A stretch of DNA of 64,000 bases from Actinomadura oligospora ATCC 43269 (GTDB taxonomy: Bacteria; Actinomycetota; Actinomycetes; Streptosporangiales; Streptosporangiaceae). Positions 1 through 7,431 of the stretch are shown piece after piece. The notes beneath the pieces were generated by a model. The model saw only the letters and a program-made list of their open reading frames with translations, made no database searches and was not told the DNA's origin. Numbering within the stretch: position 1 is the first letter of the stretch; every line of letters starts with the position of its first letter. The stretch spans positions 806,001-870,000 of the forward strand of contig NZ_JADG01000003.1 of the NCBI RefSeq assembly GCF_000518265.1. The letters run 5' to 3'. The position numbers were made by a program, and so were the translations under genes.

Positions 1-101
1 CTTGTCCAGACCAACGCTGAGTACCCCGGCAAGATTCCCAGTAGACGGTCGATCCAACCCTGGTACTTTTCCGCGTCCGTCATCGGCCCGTGACCGGCCG
101 T

Positions 102-683
102 TCACCGGCCCCGTGGTGTCAGGACGTGGTCGACCAGCCCGTACTCCAGGGCCTCCGCGGCGGTGAAGAACCGGGCCCGGTCGAGATCACGGCGGACGGT
201 CTCCAGCCCATGCCCGGTCGCCTCCGCCACGATCCGCTCGGTCTGGTCCCGCAGCCGCAGGATCTCCGCGGCCTGGATCTCCAGGTCGCTGGACGACCCG
301 CGCGACACGTCCACCGCGGGCTCGTGCAGCAGGATCCGCGCCCCCGGCAGCGCCTGCCGCCGCCCCTTGGCCCCGCCCGCCAGCAGGATCGCCGCCGCCG
401 ACACCGCCTGCCCGACGCACGTCGTCTCGACGACCGGGCTGACGTACTGCATGGTGTCGAAGATCGCCAGCATGGCTGTCAGGGACCCGCCGGGGGAGTT
501 GATGTACAGGTTGATCGGCCGGTCGGGGTCCATGCCCTCCAGCGCCAGCAGCTGCGCGGTGACGTCGTTGGCGGCCGTGTCGTCCACCGGCGAGCCGAGG
601 AACACGATCCGCTCCTCGAACAGCTTGTTGTACGGGTTGCTCTCCTTCACCCCGTAGGAGGTCCGCTCGACGTAGGACGGCAT
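102..683 (-). CDS. ClpP-family protease subunit, catalytic Asp replaced by Ala
   Basis: A 193-residue ClpP-family peptidase subunit, second gene of a clpP pair. The start is the ATG of MPSYVERTSYGVKESNPYNK, with a GAGGGGC ribosome site about 8 bases upstream; the frame runs further upstream but that part is the shadow of the neighbouring gene. The ClpP fold markers are present: INSPGGS, the nucleophile in QAVSAAA (Ser95) and the His in ARILLHEP (His120). At the position of E. coli Asp171 the sequence reads RDLDRARFF, so the catalytic Asp is Ala170. In actinobacteria paired ClpP subunits form mixed rings with a Clp ATPase. This subunit may be weakly active or structural, depending on the partner encoded 29 bp upstream; that is inference. 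Confidence 0.9.
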   Translation of the reverse strand: MPSYVERTSYGVKESNPYNKLFEERIVFLGSPVDDTAANDVTAQLLALEGMDPDRPINLYINSPGGSLTAMLAIFDTMQYVSPVVETTCVGQAVSAAAILLAGGAKGRRQALPGARILLHEPAVDVSRGSSSDLEIQAAEILRLRDQTERIVAEATGHGLETVRRDLDRARFFTAAEALEYGLVDHVLTPRGR

Positions 684-712
684 GACGTAGCGCCCCTCGG
701 CGCGCGGCGTCC

Positions 713-1348
713 TCACGATCCGACCCGGTCGGTGGAGTCGACGACGTGGTCGACGAAGCCGTACTCGCGGGCCTGCTCGGCGGTGAACCAGCGGTCCCGG
801 TCGCCGTCGGCGACGACCTGCTCCAGGGGCCGTCCGGTGTGCTGGGCGATCCGCTCGAACAGCGTCCGCTTCAGGTACACCGACTGCTCGGCCTGGATCT
901 TGATGTCGGAGGCGGTGCCGCCGATCCCGCCGGACACCTGGTGCATCATGATCCGCGCGTGCCGCAGGGCGTACCGCTTGCCGGGCGCGCCCGCGCACAG
1001 GATCATCTGCCCCATCGACGCGGCCATCCCGAGCCCGACGGTCGACACGTCGTTCGGGACGAACTGCATCATGTCGTAGATCGCCATTCCCGCGTCCACG
1101 ACCCCGCCCGGGGAGTTGACGTACAAGGTGATGTCGCGTTCGCCGTCCTGCGCCGCGAGCAGCAGCAGCTGCGCGCAGACCCGGTTGGCGACCTGGTCGT
1201 CGACCTCCTCGCCCAGGAACACGATCCGCTGCCCGAGCAGCCGCTGGAACAGCGGCTCGCTCCCCAGCGCCGCCTCCGGCGCCGCGACCGACGCCCGGGA
1301 CCTCCCCACGAACGTCTCGATCCGCCCCGACCCGTCGCCGACCCGCAT
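713..1348 (-). CDS. clpP: ATP-dependent Clp protease proteolytic subunit
   Basis: A 211-residue ClpP serine peptidase. The start chosen is MRVGDGSGRIETF; the frame extends 25 codons upstream, but those codons run through an operator-like repeat. The triad is complete: Ser111 in GMAASMGQM, His136 in RIMMHQ and Asp185 in GDRDRWF. VNSPGG marks the oxyanion region. It is the first gene of a two-gene unit with the Asp-lacking paralogue, and the two products probably assemble into one mixed complex that degrades unfolded or tagged proteins handed over by ClpX or ClpC. It diverges from an antitoxin gene across a repeat-rich promoter. Genome-wide paralogue numbering (clpP1, P2, P3) cannot be settled from this window. 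Confidence 0.93.
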   Translation of the reverse strand: MRVGDGSGRIETFVGRSRASVAAPEAALGSEPLFQRLLGQRIVFLGEEVDDQVANRVCAQLLLLAAQDGERDITLYVNSPGGVVDAGMAIYDMMQFVPNDVSTVGLGMAASMGQMILCAGAPGKRYALRHARIMMHQVSGGIGGTASDIKIQAEQSVYLKRTLFERIAQHTGRPLEQVVADGDRDRWFTAEQAREYGFVDHVVDSTDRVGS

Positions 1349-1363
1349 GACGCCTCCCAGATC

Positions 1364-1393
1364 ATCTGTACAACTTGTACGGACTGTACAGAT
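1364..1393. promoter_or_regulatory. TGTAC-repeat operator between clpP and antitoxin
   Basis: A perfect 9-bp inverted repeat, ATCTGTACA at 1364-1372 and TGTACAGAT at 1385-1393, has a third TGTAC in its 12-bp spacer. The three TGTAC cores start at 1367, 1376 and 1385, exactly 9 bp apart. It lies 15 bp upstream of the clpP ATG (minus strand) and 60 bp upstream of the antitoxin ATG (plus strand), so it is well placed to control both. The binding protein is unknown; the antitoxin itself, whose family autoregulates, is one candidate. Confidence 0.6.
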
Positions 1394-1452
1394 CGGAGCG
1401 TAGGACGCGCGGACGCTCCGCACCAGGAGGGGCCGGACGGTTTCGCTATACG

Positions 1453-1764
1453 ATGAATCTCGTGGAAGTGCCGGTTACGGAAGCTCGAGCCCAGTTCGCC
1501 GACCTGGTCAACAAGGTCGCCTACACCGGCGAGCCCGTGGCCATCACGCGCCGCGGCCGGGTGATGGCCGCCCTGGTGTCCCCCGAGGACCTGGAACTGC
1601 TGCAGAGCATGCGCGCGCAGCGCTACGACCTCACGCAGGCCGAATCCACCCCCGCGGGCCCCGACCAGCCGGGGGAGGACCGCCGTCCGAGCGGCCCCCT
1701 CCGCATCGCCGCCGAGTACCGCCCCGGAGGCCCACCGGCCCACCGTCCCGGCTTCGGCCGCTGA
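1453..1764 (+). CDS. Phd/YefM-family antitoxin-like protein, no toxin partner nearby
   Basis: A 103-residue protein opening MNLVEVPVTEARAQFADLVN, the classic N-terminal DNA-binding half of Phd/YefM antitoxins, followed by the YTGEPVAITRRGRVMAALVS strand-turn-strand. The C-terminal 45 residues are Pro/Gly-rich and charged and would correspond to the disordered toxin-binding tail. The upstream frame is open to 1375, but homology starts at this ATG. There is no clear ribosome site; TATACG just before the ATG could be a -10 of a leaderless or short-leader transcript. No Doc, YoeB, Txe or PIN toxin frame follows. It stands divergent to a clpP pair, notable because Phd-type antitoxins are Clp substrates in other bacteria. 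Confidence 0.8.
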   Translation: MNLVEVPVTEARAQFADLVNKVAYTGEPVAITRRGRVMAALVSPEDLELLQSMRAQRYDLTQAESTPAGPDQPGEDRRPSGPLRIAAEYRPGGPPAHRPGFGR

Positions 1765-1881
1765 CTCCCGCACCCGAAGAGGGTGAACGCGGCGGGACTA
1801 CGGCCCGCCTCCCGCGACGCCTGATCGTTTGGCACGGAAAGTCGCCGGGCAGTCACCCGGCGCGAAGATCAAATATGTGCG

Positions 1882-2200
1882 GACATCGACGGCCATGGCC
1901 ATTCCACCGACCTGGTCGTCGCCGGCGGCGGTGCGGCCGCCACCGGACCGGGAGCCACCGCCGTCGTCGGTGGTGACGGCGGCGAGACCGGCACGGCCGG
2001 GACGCCGCGCCTGGTGGAGTTCAACGGCGGCCCGGGCGGGGCCGGCGGCACCGGAGGCGCGGGCGGCGTGGCAGGCGAGGGTCCCCGTCCGGAACTGAGC
2101 GGCATGCCCGGTTCGCCGGGCCAGGGTGGGGACGGAGCGCCGTACGGGACGGGCTACTACCAGGGCGGCAGCGGCGGTGGCGGCGGCGTCATGGGCGGTG
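1882..2200 (+). other. Glycine-rich low-complexity frame without a start
   Basis: The reading frame beginning after a stop at 1822 encodes a run of GG-A/T/P/D motifs (for example GGPGGAGGTGGAGGVAGEG) up to about 2200. The only canonical in-frame start is an internal GTG at 2014. The frame then loses its Gly-rich character where methyltransferase-like sequence begins in another frame. It is either a remnant of a Gly-rich protein or chance coding in extreme-GC DNA. The opposite strand reads Pro-rich, as expected of a shadow. I do not call a gene. Confidence 0.35.
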
Positions 2201-2564
2201 TGACTTCGACACCGAACCCGGGTCTTGGGACGCGATCTGCGCCTTCTTCCCCCTCCTGCAACTCCCGCGCCCCGACCTCGACGCCACCCTCACTCGGATC
2301 GCGACCTGGATCGCCCCTGGCGGCCACCTGCTCTTCGCCACCGTCCCGGCGGACGTGGACGGAGTCGACATCACCTGGATGGGCCAGCAGGTCCGCGCCA
2401 CCAGCTACCCCACCGAGGCGTACCTGGCCCGCCTCACCTCAGCCAACCTGACCCTCCTCCAAGTCAAGGTCACCCACTTCACCCCAGACTTCCCGGGCAT
2501 GGGCCCCGAGCCACAACTGTTCTGCTACGCCCGTCGGCCCGAGCCCGCCTCGGACGGCGCCTGA
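2199..2564 (+). pseudogene. 3' fragment of a class I SAM-dependent methyltransferase
   Basis: About 120 codons in one frame read DFDTEPGSWDAICAFFPLLQ, then APGGHLLFATVPADVDG and end LFCYARRPEPASDGA before TGA. This is the C-terminal half of a Rossmann-fold methyltransferase: post-motif strand, the PGG turn and the final beta hairpin. The SAM-binding glycine motif that should precede it is absent. Upstream sequence in the same frame is Arg-rich nonsense, and the Gly-rich stretch lies in a different frame. No ATG or GTG occurs before 2355. I read it as a gene truncated at its 5' end by deletion or recombination. Confidence 0.7.
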
Positions 2565-2705
2565 CCGCCGACCGGGCTCGTCGGCCGTGGAGGCGGGCGC
2601 TGGAGCGGCCAGGCGGTTGCACGGCACACCTGGCCTCCCAGCCACGAACCAGCCACGAGAGCCCGCTCCCGGCGCGAACAGGCCGACCCGGACCACCAGC
2701 ACGTT

Positions 2706-2852
2706 CTAGCGTCGGGCGGTGTCGTCGTGCGCCTTGTCGCGCTTCTCCTTGTGGTCGTCCTGGCGCGCGTTCCGGCAGTCACGGACGATCGCCACGGCGG
2801 CGGCGGCGATCTGGAGGATCAGCGAGATTTCGGTGAGGACGTCGCTGGTCAT
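2706..2852 (-). CDS. Small single-pass membrane peptide (48 aa), divergent to the STAND gene
   Basis: A 48-residue protein with an acidic N-terminus, a hydrophobic stretch LILQIAAAAVAIV (residues 11-23) and a highly charged tail QDDHKEKRDKAHDDTARR. The start ATG has an AAGGGA ribosome site 8 bases upstream. It is divergent from the large HTH-STAND-TPR gene and shares its 147-bp promoter region. Function is unknown. Size and layout resemble small membrane toxins or effectors, but no family was recognised. It could also be a membrane anchor or a sensor input for the neighbour. Confidence 0.6.
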   Translation of the reverse strand: MTSDVLTEISLILQIAAAAVAIVRDCRNARQDDHKEKRDKAHDDTARR

Positions 2853-2919
2853 CGGGGGTCCCTTCGTCGGTGGGCGGGTTCCCGTTGTAGGAAGCGCCGG
2901 GATGGTCCGGAATCGGGCA

Positions 2920-2944
2920 CGGACAAACCCCGGACAAAGGGGCC
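2920..2944. promoter_or_regulatory. Tandem CGGACAAA repeat in divergent promoter region
   Basis: CGGACAAA occurs at 2920-2927 and again at 2931-2938, 11 bp apart (about one helical turn), followed by GGGGCC. It lies between the 48-residue membrane peptide gene and the HTH-STAND-TPR gene, so it is a candidate operator for the latter's helix-turn-helix domain. This is position-based inference only. Confidence 0.4.
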
Positions 2945-2999
2945 CTGGCCGCCGGTCTCGTAGGACAATTCGCTTGTTCTGGATGAGGACGGAGGGTTC

Positions 3000-5993
3000 A
3001 TGGGGCGGCTGCGTGACCCGATCGACGAGGACGCGCCGGAGCCGATGCGTGAGCTGGCACGGCGGCTCAGAGCGGCGATGGACGACGGGGGCTACCGGAC
3101 GGTCCGGGAGTTGGGCGAGGCGGCCGAACTGGGGCACGGCACGGTCGCCGACGAGCTGAGCGGCTCGCGCGCGCCGTCCTGGCGCACGGTCGGGAAGATC
3201 CTCCAGGCGTGCGGCGTCCGCGCCGAGACGCCCTGGCTGCGGGCGCAGGAGCAGGCCAAGGAGGCCGAGCGGCGGTGGCGGGTGTCGCTGCGGTCGCAGG
3301 GCGCCGCCGAACCGGACGCGCCGGCGCCGGAGGCCGGCCCCGGGATGTTCTCGATCAGGCCGCCCTTCGGTGAGTTGCCCGCACGCGTCCGGGGGCGGGA
3401 GACCCTGCTGGACACGCTGCGCGCCCGCCTGGACGCTCCGTCGCGCGACGTCCAGGTGCTGCACGGGCTCGGCGGCTGCGGGAAGACGACCGTCGCGCTC
3501 GCCCTCGCCCAGCACGCGCGCGAGCAGGGGTATGCGATCTTCTGGCTGTCCGGCGCCGACCGGGACCGCCTGCTGACCGGCATGTCGGAGATCGCGCGCG
3601 GGCTCGGCGCGAACGAGGAGGAGATCGGGGACGCCTGGGCGGGCCGGTCCAGCGCCATGGACCTGGTGTGGAACCACCTGGACCGGTCGCCGCGCCGGTG
3701 GCTGCTGGTCGTCGACAACGCCGACGAGCCCGGGCTGCTCGCCGCCGCGGGCGGTGCCCCGGGTGACGGGACGGGCTGGGTCCGCTCCAGCGCCATGGGC
3801 CTGACGGTCGTGACCAGCAGGGTCGGCGCGGCCGAGACCTGGGGCGGGGAGGCGGAGTGCCACCTGGTGGGCGTGCTCGGCCCGGCCGACGGCGCGGACG
3901 TCCTCATCGACCTCGCCGGGCACGCGGGGGTCCGTGAGGAGGCCAGCCGCCTCGCCGTGCGCCTGGGCGGGCTGCCTCTGGCGCTGCGGCTGGCGGGTTC
4001 CTATCTCGCGCGCACCGGCCGCGGCGCCGGTCTGCTGAGGTACCGCCGGGACGGCGCGGACCGCGTCCGCTCGTTCACCGCCTACATCGACACGCTCGGT
4101 GACGTCGGCACCAGGCTCCTGGACGACGGTGTTCGAGGGGATGTCCCTGCGGAGCGCGGCGACGACAGCCGCGTCGAGCGGCTGCACCGTCAGCTGATCA
4201 GCCGCACCTGGGAACTGACGCTCGACCTGCTCGACACTCAGGGGCTCCCGGAGGCGCGGTCCCTGATGCGCCTGCTGTCCTGCTTCGCCGCCGCGCCCTT
4301 GCCCGTGGCCCTGCTGGACCTGGAGGTGCTCGCCGCCCACGGGCTGCTTCCCGACCCGCCCCTTCTCGACCGGGCCGACCGGGCGCTGGAGGCGCTGGTC
4401 GACCTCAGCCTGCTGGAGGTCACCGAGGCGGGGGAGGGCGAGGAGGTGCCGTGCCTGACGGCGCATCGCATCGTCCTGGAGTCGAACGCCCAACGTCTGA
4501 GGGAGCCGTCGGCGCGGGAACACAGCGCCGTCTGGATCGCGGCCGTCACCATGCTGGAGTCGGGGTGCGCGCCCGATCCGCAGTCACCCTTGAACGGGCT
4601 GCGGTGGCGGCTGCTCGCCCCGCACGTCCTGGCCGTGGCCCGGAACGTCCCCGGTGAGCACCCGGACCTTGTGGGGAAGGCGATGGAGGCCGGCCTGCGC
4701 GCGTTCTTCTATCTGTGGTCCAGCCGCCAGGCCGAGGCGGCGACCGAACTGGCGTCGGTGCTGTACCGGCGCAGCGAGGCGCTGGCGGTGGACGACCCGG
4801 TCCGGTTGTCGATCCGGCATCGGCGTGCTCTGACCCACCTGGAGGGCGAGGAGGAGCTCGCCGAGTACGCGAGCGTGCTCGGCGCGCAGCGGGAGGTGCT
4901 CGGACCGGACCATCCCGAAACGCTGATCACCCACTACCAGTGGGCGACCGGGCTGTCAGGCCAGGGCCGTCCGGCGGAGGCCGAGGCGGAGCTCCGGGCG
5001 GTCCTCGACGCACGCAGGCGGGTCCTCGGCCCGTCCGACCCGTACACGCTCCTGACGCTCGCGTCGCTGGCGGAGCTCATGAAGCAACGCGGCCACCAGG
5101 AGGCGGCCGACGCCTACTACCAGGAGGTGATCGAGCACTCGCCCGCGGAGTTCGGTTTTCTGGACCTGGAGAAGCGGCACCAGCTCGCGCACGCGCTCGA
5201 CAAGGTCGGCCGCTTCGCGGAGGCCGAACGGGACTACTGCTCGATCCTCGCCGAATTGGAGGAGGGCGGCGCCGTCGACAGCTACCTGTACCGGGACATG
5301 AAGCGGTGCCTGTCGCGCAACCTCGCTCGCCAGGGCCGCCTTCCAGAGGCGCTGCAGGCGATGGACGCGTGTGTGGAGCTCTTCGCCCGTGCCTGTGCCG
5401 CCGACGACCCGGCGCTGCTGGCCGTCCGGCACGAACGGGGAGACCTCCTGCGCCAGTTCGACGACAACGTCCGCGCCGAGGAGGAGATCCGCGCCGTCCT
5501 GGAGATCCGCCGGAACACCGTCGACGACGATGACTCGGTCGTTCTGCACGAGCGGCACTGCCTGGCGCACGCGCTCGCCGACCTCGAAAGATACGAGGAG
5601 GCCGCGGCTGAGCTGCGGGAGGTGGCCGGCGCCCACACGCGGATCCTGGGGAACGAGGACCCCCTCACCCGCGATGCGACGTACTGCTTGGGCAGGATGC
5701 TCCAACATGCCGGGCGATGGGAGGAGGCAGCAGGCGCGTACACCTCCGTCGTCGCTGCGGAGACGGCGACGCTCGGAGCGGAAGCCGGTGAGACGCTCAT
5801 GACGCGCTTCCGGCTGGCCGAGGTTCGGCATGCGGGCGGAACCCTCACCGACGAGGCGGCACTGGCCGCGTTCGAGGTGCTGCTCGCCGCGCAGATCGAG
5901 GCGGTCGGGGTGGAGCACGAGTACGTGGAGACGGTTCGCGAGGCGCGTGACCTGCTGGCGGCCGTCGTCCACGGCTCCGTCGCGGAGGGCTGA
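3000..5993 (+). CDS. HTH - NB-ARC (STAND NTPase) - TPR protein
   Basis: A 997-residue multidomain protein with a GGAGGG ribosome site before its ATG. Residues about 10-75 form a Cro/CI-like helix-turn-helix (LGEAAELGHGTVADELSG, then WRTVGKILQACGV). An NB-ARC-type STAND NTPase follows: Walker A GLGGCGKTT near residue 157, Walker B LLVVDNAD near 238, an arginine-sensor-like TVVTSR and the GLPLAL motif near 323. The C-terminal part from about 530 is a tetratricopeptide array (repeats such as GRPAEAEAELRAVLDARRRV and ERYEEAAAELREVAG). STAND proteins oligomerise when the repeat domain binds a trigger. Related architectures act as regulators or, in the Avs family, as phage sensors. No nuclease or protease effector domain is visible, so its output could be transcriptional. 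Confidence 0.88.
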   Translation: MGRLRDPIDEDAPEPMRELARRLRAAMDDGGYRTVRELGEAAELGHGTVADELSGSRAPSWRTVGKILQACGVRAETPWLRAQEQAKEAERRWRVSLRSQGAAEPDAPAPEAGPGMFSIRPPFGELPARVRGRETLLDTLRARLDAPSRDVQVLHGLGGCGKTTVALALAQHAREQGYAIFWLSGADRDRLLTGMSEIARGLGANEEEIGDAWAGRSSAMDLVWNHLDRSPRRWLLVVDNADEPGLLAAAGGAPGDGTGWVRSSAMGLTVVTSRVGAAETWGGEAECHLVGVLGPADGADVLIDLAGHAGVREEASRLAVRLGGLPLALRLAGSYLARTGRGAGLLRYRRDGADRVRSFTAYIDTLGDVGTRLLDDGVRGDVPAERGDDSRVERLHRQLISRTWELTLDLLDTQGLPEARSLMRLLSCFAAAPLPVALLDLEVLAAHGLLPDPPLLDRADRALEALVDLSLLEVTEAGEGEEVPCLTAHRIVLESNAQRLREPSAREHSAVWIAAVTMLESGCAPDPQSPLNGLRWRLLAPHVLAVARNVPGEHPDLVGKAMEAGLRAFFYLWSSRQAEAATELASVLYRRSEALAVDDPVRLSIRHRRALTHLEGEEELAEYASVLGAQREVLGPDHPETLITHYQWATGLSGQGRPAEAEAELRAVLDARRRVLGPSDPYTLLTLASLAELMKQRGHQEAADAYYQEVIEHSPAEFGFLDLEKRHQLAHALDKVGRFAEAERDYCSILAELEEGGAVDSYLYRDMKRCLSRNLARQGRLPEALQAMDACVELFARACAADDPALLAVRHERGDLLRQFDDNVRAEEEIRAVLEIRRNTVDDDDSVVLHERHCLAHALADLERYEEAAAELREVAGAHTRILGNEDPLTRDATYCLGRMLQHAGRWEEAAGAYTSVVAAETATLGAEAGETLMTRFRLAEVRHAGGTLTDEAALAAFEVLLAAQIEAVGVEHEYVETVREARDLLAAVVHGSVAEG

Positions 5994-6013
5994 CTCAGGG
6001 ATGGGCGGCCGGG

Positions 6014-6862
6014 TCAGTGGGGCCAGAGGTTTCGGGTGGAGAGGACGTGGCGGAGGGCTACCAGGTCGTCGGTCATGATGCCGTCGATGCCCATGTCGAT
6101 GAGGCGGGCCATGGTGTTCGGGTCGTTGACGGTCCAGGCGTGGACCTTCAGGCCGAGGTCGTGGGCCTTGGCGACGAAGGACTCGGTGACGAAGGGGAGG
6201 GGGCCGAGGCCGTAGGGGACCTGGGCGCAGGCGACGCCGGTGGAGGCGAGGCGGACGAGTTTGTCGGTGGGGCCGCCGTAGGACTTGGCGCGCAGGGCCA
6301 TGACGCCGCGGGGGCCGAGTGAGGTGCAGACGTCCTGGTCGGTGAACAGGGGGAGGCGGGCGCGCATCTGGGTGAGGCGGCGGGTGGAGAAGGACGTCAG
6401 GCAGACGCGGTCCCAGGACTTGGTCCGGTGCAGGACGCGGGCGAGGGGGCCGATGACCGAGGTTTCCTTCAGGTCGATGTTGAAGCGCGCGTCGGGGAAG
6501 GCGTCCAGGAGGTCCTCGAGGCGGGGGATGGGCTCGGTGCCGTGGATGCGGGCGCGGGCGACCTGGGCGTAGGGGAGGGCCGCGATGGTCCCGGTCCGGT
6601 CGGTGACGCGGTCGAGGGTCCGGTCGTGGAAGGCGACGACGACGCCGTCGGCGGTGGCGTGGGCGTCGGTCTCCAGGTAGCGGTAGCCGAGGTCGTGGGC
6701 GCGTTGGAAGGCCGCGAGGGAGTTCTCGGGGCGTCCGCCGGCGCCGCCCCGGTGGGCGAAGGGGATGGGGCCGGGGTGATCGAGGAAGGCGTAGGAGCCG
6801 CGTGACCGCACGCACCAGATTATGGCGGGTTCCCGAGGCGAGGGCCGCATCGCCCACTTCAT
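6014..6862 (-). CDS. Glycerophosphodiester phosphodiesterase family protein
   Basis: A 282-residue GDPD-fold enzyme that would hydrolyse glycerophosphodiesters to sn-glycerol 3-phosphate and an alcohol. Catalytic signatures are visible: AHRGGAGGRPENSLAAF, YLETDAH, VVAFHDRTLDRVTD, NIDLKE late in the barrel and the closing VHAWTVNDPNTM with GIDGIMTDD. No signal peptide is evident, so it is probably cytoplasmic. The start at 6862 has a weak TAAGG ribosome site; a GTG at 6811 is an alternative and would remove 17 poorly conserved residues. It ends only 20 bp from the STAND gene's stop (convergent). Confidence 0.88.
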   Translation of the reverse strand: MKWAMRPSPREPAIIWCVRSRGSYAFLDHPGPIPFAHRGGAGGRPENSLAAFQRAHDLGYRYLETDAHATADGVVVAFHDRTLDRVTDRTGTIAALPYAQVARARIHGTEPIPRLEDLLDAFPDARFNIDLKETSVIGPLARVLHRTKSWDRVCLTSFSTRRLTQMRARLPLFTDQDVCTSLGPRGVMALRAKSYGGPTDKLVRLASTGVACAQVPYGLGPLPFVTESFVAKAHDLGLKVHAWTVNDPNTMARLIDMGIDGIMTDDLVALRHVLSTRNLWPH

Positions 6863-6880
6863 ACCTTACTTCGTAAAGGT
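6863..6880. promoter_or_regulatory. Short inverted repeat at the GDPD start
   Basis: ACCTTAC (6863-6869) and GTAAAGGT (6873-6880) form an inverted repeat with a single-base bulge around TTC, directly upstream of the phosphodiesterase start codon. It could be an operator overlapping the leader. The HxlR-family regulator encoded next door is one possible ligand, on position alone. Confidence 0.3.
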
Positions 6881-6943
6881 CACGAGCGGTGGCAATACCC
6901 CCAGAACTCCTCAGATCGGACATCTCTAGCGAGCCGGACGGCG

Positions 6944-7363
6944 TCAGATGGCTTCGCGGTGGTCGTAGGTGTCGCGGGACTCGGCAACGTAGTCGATGTG
7001 GGCGTCGGCCCAGCGGATGAGGGAGGCGACCTCGGTGGACAGGGTGCGGCCCACGGGGGTGAGGGAGTAGTCGACGCGCGGGGGCGAGGTCGGGGTGACG
7101 TCGCGGACGACGAGGCCGTCGCGTTCGAGGCTGCGGAGCGTGAGGGTGAGCATGCGCTGGGAGATGCCCTCGATGCCGCGCTGGAGTTCGGAGTAGCGGA
7201 GCGGGCCGTCCCCGAGCAGGGCCATGACCAGGACGCTCCACTTGTCGCCGACGCGGTCCAGGACGTCGCGGAGGCGGCAGGTGGGGGTGGCGGCGCCGAC
7301 GGGTTCGTGGGGGGAGCGAACATCGGTGTGCGTTACGCGGGGCAAAGTGCCTTCTTCCGTCAT
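6944..7363 (-). CDS. HxlR-family transcriptional regulator
   Basis: A 139-residue winged-helix regulator. CRLRDVLDRVGDKWSVLVMA begins the HxlR domain, followed by PLRYSELQRGIEGISQRMLT (recognition helix), LRSLERDGLVVRDV and the wing RVDYSLTPVGRTLSTEV. The start chosen is MTEEGTLPRV; the frame extends 17 codons upstream without family resemblance. It is divergent from a three-gene oxidoreductase operon across an inverted repeat. HxlR proteins commonly respond to electrophiles or aldehydes and control adjacent oxidoreductases; the sequence does not show the inducer. Confidence 0.9.
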   Translation of the reverse strand: MTEEGTLPRVTHTDVRSPHEPVGAATPTCRLRDVLDRVGDKWSVLVMALLGDGPLRYSELQRGIEGISQRMLTLTLRSLERDGLVVRDVTPTSPPRVDYSLTPVGRTLSTEVASLIRWADAHIDYVAESRDTYDHREAI

Positions 7364-7385
7364 GGGGGCATTGTCGTCGAGACTC

Positions 7386-7417
7386 TCTGTGCGCACAACA
7401 TGTAACCAACGCACAGA
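7386..7417. promoter_or_regulatory. Candidate HxlR operator
   Basis: TCTGTGCG at 7386-7393 and CGCACAGA at 7410-7417 are perfect 8-bp inverted arms around a 16-bp spacer. They sit in the divergent region between the HxlR gene and the DUF5519-MDR-DoxX operon, the expected place for an autoregulatory operator that also controls the oxidoreductase operon. Confidence 0.5.
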
Positions 7418-7431
7418 AAGTGCGGTGCCTT

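Noticed and set aside
1..101. A gene at the left edge
   Set aside because: No frame in the first 100 bp shows coding features; it is probably the 3' region of the clpP transcript.
2706..4523. Long minus-strand frame over the STAND gene
   Set aside because: It is the Pro/Arg/Gln-rich antisense shadow of a well-supported gene; only its final 48 codons, beyond the STAND gene, have independent support.
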